Below, one piece after another: positions 61,245 to 64,000 of a stretch of 64,000 nt of DNA. The stretch lies in contig JAHDES010000003.1 in the NCBI GenBank assembly GCA_020628645.1, positions 208,026 to 272,025 on the forward strand. Direction: 5' to 3'. Source of the stretch: Saprospiraceae bacterium (GTDB lineage: Bacteria; Bacteroidota; Bacteroidia; Chitinophagales; Saprospiraceae). The number at the start of each line of letters is the position of its first letter. Position 1 is the first letter of the stretch. The position numbers and the translations under genes are program-made. Under the pieces are notes generated by a model. It searched no databases. It was not told the origin of the DNA and was given only the letters and a program-made list of their open reading frames with translations.

Positions 61245-61709
61245 ATTTATGTATTTTTCAGATTATAAAAATTAATATCTCAATTTAGTGAAAATTCGCT
61301 AAAATAGAAAACGCAAAAAGTAGAAAAGAGTTCAGTTTGCGAAATTTTTATCTGAATATGACAGAAATACCTTTTTGGGGCAGTGCGTCAAATGTAATGC
61401 TCCAATAGTTCTAAATTATGCCATTTATCTAGTTTAGAAAAAGAAAGCAATTTTCTGACTAATCGACTTACCCTAGCTCTTATAGTAGTATTAAATCTCT
61501 TAATATAAAAAGTCAACTATTTATCTACCTTGTGTTGATGAGCAGGAATTATACTTTGATAAACCTCCCAGCGTATAACCATTCTTTTTTATAGTTATAC
61601 TATAAAAACTTGGACAATGTAAGTGTATAATCTTGAATTTTAGTAGATACAAAATTAGTATTTTGTTCAAGTTGTTCCCTTAGCATTAATTTGATACACC
61701 GCCAAAAAA
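61245..61709. other. Gene-free region with an A/T hairpin
   Basis: About 465 bp without a credible gene between two minus-strand genes. A 10-bp A/T-only inverted repeat (TTTTTATAGT/ACTATAAAAA, 61586-61608, 3-nt loop) lies roughly 100 bp past the PorZ-like gene end and could serve as its terminator. Confidence 0.5.
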
Positions 61710-64000
61710 TTAATTCATCACCAGTATTTTCGTCACAATTGCATCAGGTGTTCCTAAACCTCGGCTCGTACTAAAGACTAAATAAACGCCAGTCGCTGCA
61801 CGCCTGCCATTATAATCACGACCATTCCAAATGGCTTGTCCACCTAATGCCTGCGTCTCGTAAATAAGTTGCCCATTAATGTCTGTAATTTTTACATCTG
61901 CATTTTCAGCAAGCCCTTTGATTGCAATAGGTCCTTCATATTCAGGGCGTACAGGATTAGGGAAAGCATAGGCATCTATCCTGTTTTGTGGTGTCCCTGT
62001 AATGGCATCCGAGCGATAAGAAAGCACTCCTTTGTTTGTACCAATGAAGACTTCTCCATTTTCACCATTAATTTCTATAGCAATGATTGTATTATCAAAT
62101 AAATCACTGTTTTCTTGATTAAAAAAAGCAACTTGTTCTTTTCCATCTTCAGAAATGACAAATACACCATTAGTTGTACCACACCATTTCCGATTTGCAC
62201 CATCTACTGCTATTGCTGTTACGGTTTCTCCTTCAAGGAGATAGGCATTTTCATCATCAATGCTATTTTCTTCTACGATTGGTTTATTTACACCACAAAT
62301 ACCTTCTATAATACCTGTACCACACTGTACCACGCCAATACCATTTGTAGTTCCAATCCAGATATCACCATCCAAATCAGCAGTTAAAGAAAGCACCTCA
62401 TTACTCGGTAATTCTGAATTACTTTCTGAAATGATTTTATATCGATCATCACTTATATCTTCTAATGTTCCGCCATCATCAAAAACCAAAATACCTTGCC
62501 CACTCCCATCAATAGCCATCCATTTGGTATTGTTCCCATCTACAATTAGATGACGCAAACCTGTATTTGAGGGAACACTAAAATTTTGCCAAGTGCCGTC
62601 ATTTTTAAAGACAGAAATAGGACGCATTGCCGAGTGATTACTCATCCAAAGATGATTATTACTATCAAAAGCTAGACCGCTAACGCGTTCACGCGCTTCA
62701 TCACCCACCGCCCCTTGAAGACTTGAATTTTGATCATTGTACACCGTAGTGGTTTCGCCGTCATGCTCGACCAAGCCACCATAATAAGTCCCAAAATAAA
62801 CTTTTTCATTTTCAGGATGTAATGCTATTTTATAGAAATCTACATTAGCTTGTGTTTGTTCTAAAATGGGCGTATTCCAACGATTAATCACCGACCAATC
62901 TGGGCCATTTTTGATAAAAACACCATCACTTCTTTCTATAGAATTACCAATAGCATCTACCCCACCAGAAGCAATATACAAGCGATCTCCTCGTACAGCT
63001 ATATCACTATTGTTTTGTGTAACTGGGGAATTAAATAAAGTGGATTGACATGGATTGGCATAATTGTTCGTTTCTCGTAAGCCAGACCAATTATCAACAA
63101 ACCATATTCGTCCAGATGAATCTTCAAGTGCATATCTAGGACGATTTAAACAAGGACTTCCTATAGGATTGGCTTGTAAATTTTCATCAAAATACAATGC
63201 CTTTCCATTACAAGAAGTGCCACAATATAATCCTAAAATTAGTCCTCGTCCTTCTGCTGTTAAATATTGAACACTTAGATTTTCATTATTCTCATAAACT
63301 AGTTCAGGAACTCCATTTTCTAGGCGATATAAGTCATCATCTAAATTAAAGAAGAGTTGATTTTGGAAGCTTACAATTTGACTACTTCCATATGCCCCTG
63401 GAAAACCATCATCTACATCTAACAATCGCCAATTGGAAAAATCTTGTAAATTTAAATCATCATCATCAGGCGCAATATAAATACCTTCTTCTGTAGCAGC
63501 ATAAATTGTTCCTTCAAAAATAGTAATGGATTCTACAGGAATACCCAGATCTAATGTAAATACAAAGCGACGATTAATTAAATCAAATTTTGAGATACCA
63601 AAACCTGTTGAAAAATAGGCAAAATCTTCTTTGTGAAAATAAATATCATTGATGGATCGATCAAAGAAGTTACCATCTGTTTTAATGTCTTCTATCGTGA
63701 AATTCCCATCTGGAGTTAATAAATCAAAAATACTATTAGAGTAGGTCACGATCAAAATATCATTGGGCGCATTATATTTTATTACTCCCATTCCTGTATT
63801 ACTTAGACCATTTATTTTGGAAAGATATTGTACAGAATTTTCTTCTTTATCCAAGAGCATTAACGACCAAGGCGTAGCACAATACAAAGTGGTTTCGCTC
63901 TGTGTTAAATAGGAAAAATAATGATAAGGTAGATGAGATTCCCAGTCTCCAATAGCTAGATTTTCTATTTCTTGTGCAAAGAGATGTCCTGTTATCAAAG
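61710..64000 (-). CDS. PorZ-like T9SS protein (propeller domain and C-terminal sorting domain), 5' end outside window
   Basis: At least 762 residues; the start and most of the signal peptide lie beyond 64000 (only '...GHLFAQ' is visible). The opening 'IGDWESHLPYHYFSYLTQSE', 'GLSNTGMGVIKY' and 'ILIVTYSNSIFDL' matches the PorZ beta-propeller-like domain, followed by Reg_prop-type repeats ('LDGDIWIGTTNGIGVVQCG', 'NRKWCGTTNGVFVI'). The last about 80 residues ('IDAYAFPNPVRPEYEGPI' ... 'DYNGRRAATGVYLV') form a T9SS sorting domain, as PorZ itself has. PorZ is part of the T9SS attachment complex that anchors cargo to lipopolysaccharide. A generic two-component-propeller cargo is the alternative. Confidence 0.75.
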   Translation of the reverse strand, partial: LITGHLFAQEIENLAIGDWESHLPYHYFSYLTQSETTLYCATPWSLMLLDKEENSVQYLSKINGLSNTGMGVIKYNAPNDILIVTYSNSIFDLLTPDGNFTIEDIKTDGNFFDRSINDIYFHKEDFAYFSTGFGISKFDLINRRFVFTLDLGIPVESITIFEGTIYAATEEGIYIAPDDDDLNLQDFSNWRLLDVDDGFPGAYGSSQIVSFQNQLFFNLDDDLYRLENGVPELVYENNENLSVQYLTAEGRGLILGLYCGTSCNGKALYFDENLQANPIGSPCLNRPRYALEDSSGRIWFVDNWSGLRETNNYANPCQSTLFNSPVTQNNSDIAVRGDRLYIASGGVDAIGNSIERSDGVFIKNGPDWSVINRWNTPILEQTQANVDFYKIALHPENEKVYFGTYYGGLVEHDGETTTVYNDQNSSLQGAVGDEARERVSGLAFDSNNHLWMSNHSAMRPISVFKNDGTWQNFSVPSNTGLRHLIVDGNNTKWMAIDGSGQGILVFDDGGTLEDISDDRYKIISESNSELPSNEVLSLTADLDGDIWIGTTNGIGVVQCGTGIIEGICGVNKPIVEENSIDDENAYLLEGETVTAIAVDGANRKWCGTTNGVFVISEDGKEQVAFFNQENSDLFDNTIIAIEINGENGEVFIGTNKGVLSYRSDAITGTPQNRIDAYAFPNPVRPEYEGPIAIKGLAENADVKITDINGQLIYETQALGGQAIWNGRDYNGRRAATGVYLVFSTSRGLGTPDAIVTKILVMN

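Noticed and set aside
1..64000. CRISPR array, tRNA, rRNA, prophage or integrative element
   Set aside because: No regularly spaced identical direct repeats with unique spacers, no cloverleaf ending in CCA-type acceptor, no rRNA-like segments and no integrase, capsid or conjugation genes were seen. The tandem repeats at 5.1-11.8 kb are protein-coding with divergent units.

Overview
The window is about 64 kb of AT-rich DNA from an aerobic Bacteroidota chromosome, most likely a Saprospiraceae-like lineage. No species can be named. The support is: several surface proteins carrying type IX secretion (T9SS) C-terminal sorting domains, SprB-type repeats with a PorP/SprF partner, a PorZ-like protein, Reg_prop/LytS-LytTR two-component proteins, Bacteroidota-style -7 boxes (TAnnTTTG), and Bacteroidota-restricted small families (DUF4783, DUF4834-like). 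I see no rRNA, tRNA, CRISPR array, integrase or transposase.

Layout. 1-2.6 kb: a minus-strand operon of a helical unknown protein and two bacterial PH-domain membrane proteins (the last cut by the window edge). 2.8-17.5 kb: a surface-adhesin locus with a 3,623-residue secreted mosaic protein (dockerin, cohesin, four Kazal-like, two PPC, 25 SprB-type repeats, PKD, type A sorting domain), a 634-residue SprB/cohesin protein with a type B (CHU_C) sorting domain, and a PorP/SprF-family outer-membrane protein. Both secreted genes are followed by large nested hairpins. 17.5-18.3 kb: decaying gene remnants. 18.3-24.5 kb: a small secreted protein, a WGR/beta-propeller fusion, aat, a stand-alone EAD-like mini-protein and aconitase. 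24.6-30.5 kb: Reg_prop/LytS histidine kinase, LytTR regulator and an S74-chaperone surface protein. 30.7-42.9 kb: mostly housekeeping (YceI, DUF4783, TIGR02757, RluA-type pseudouridine synthase, serC, LOG family, GT2, MoxR-DUF58, GNAT, malic enzyme, M48-type peptidase, TetR). 43-50 kb: exported T9SS cargo (subtilase, LVIVD/choice-of-anchor-B protein, sortilin-like propeller) and a TIGR01777 SDR. 50.4-54.8 kb: a NADAR-domain fusion, a lipid kinase and a GH3 glucosidase. 55-64 kb: a barrel-like protein, a broken lipoprotein gene with a pentanucleotide repeat in its signal peptide, mtnA plus class II aldolase, acyl-CoA dehydrogenase and a PorZ-like protein running off the right edge.

How it fits together. 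Much of the window is about building the cell surface: the giant adhesin, its companion, the subtilase, the LVIVD protein and the sortilin-like protein all carry T9SS signals, PorP/SprF would serve the SprB-type cargo, and PorZ belongs to the T9SS attachment machinery. The most unusual points are the modular giant protein with DNA-level repeat expansion, a lipoprotein gene with a (GAAAA)5 tract that leaves its only ATG out of frame and an in-frame A AAA AAC heptamer where the 3' part changes frame, a NADAR domain fused to an unrecognised N-terminal domain, and short palindromic elements whose ends carry the stop codons of the flanking genes.
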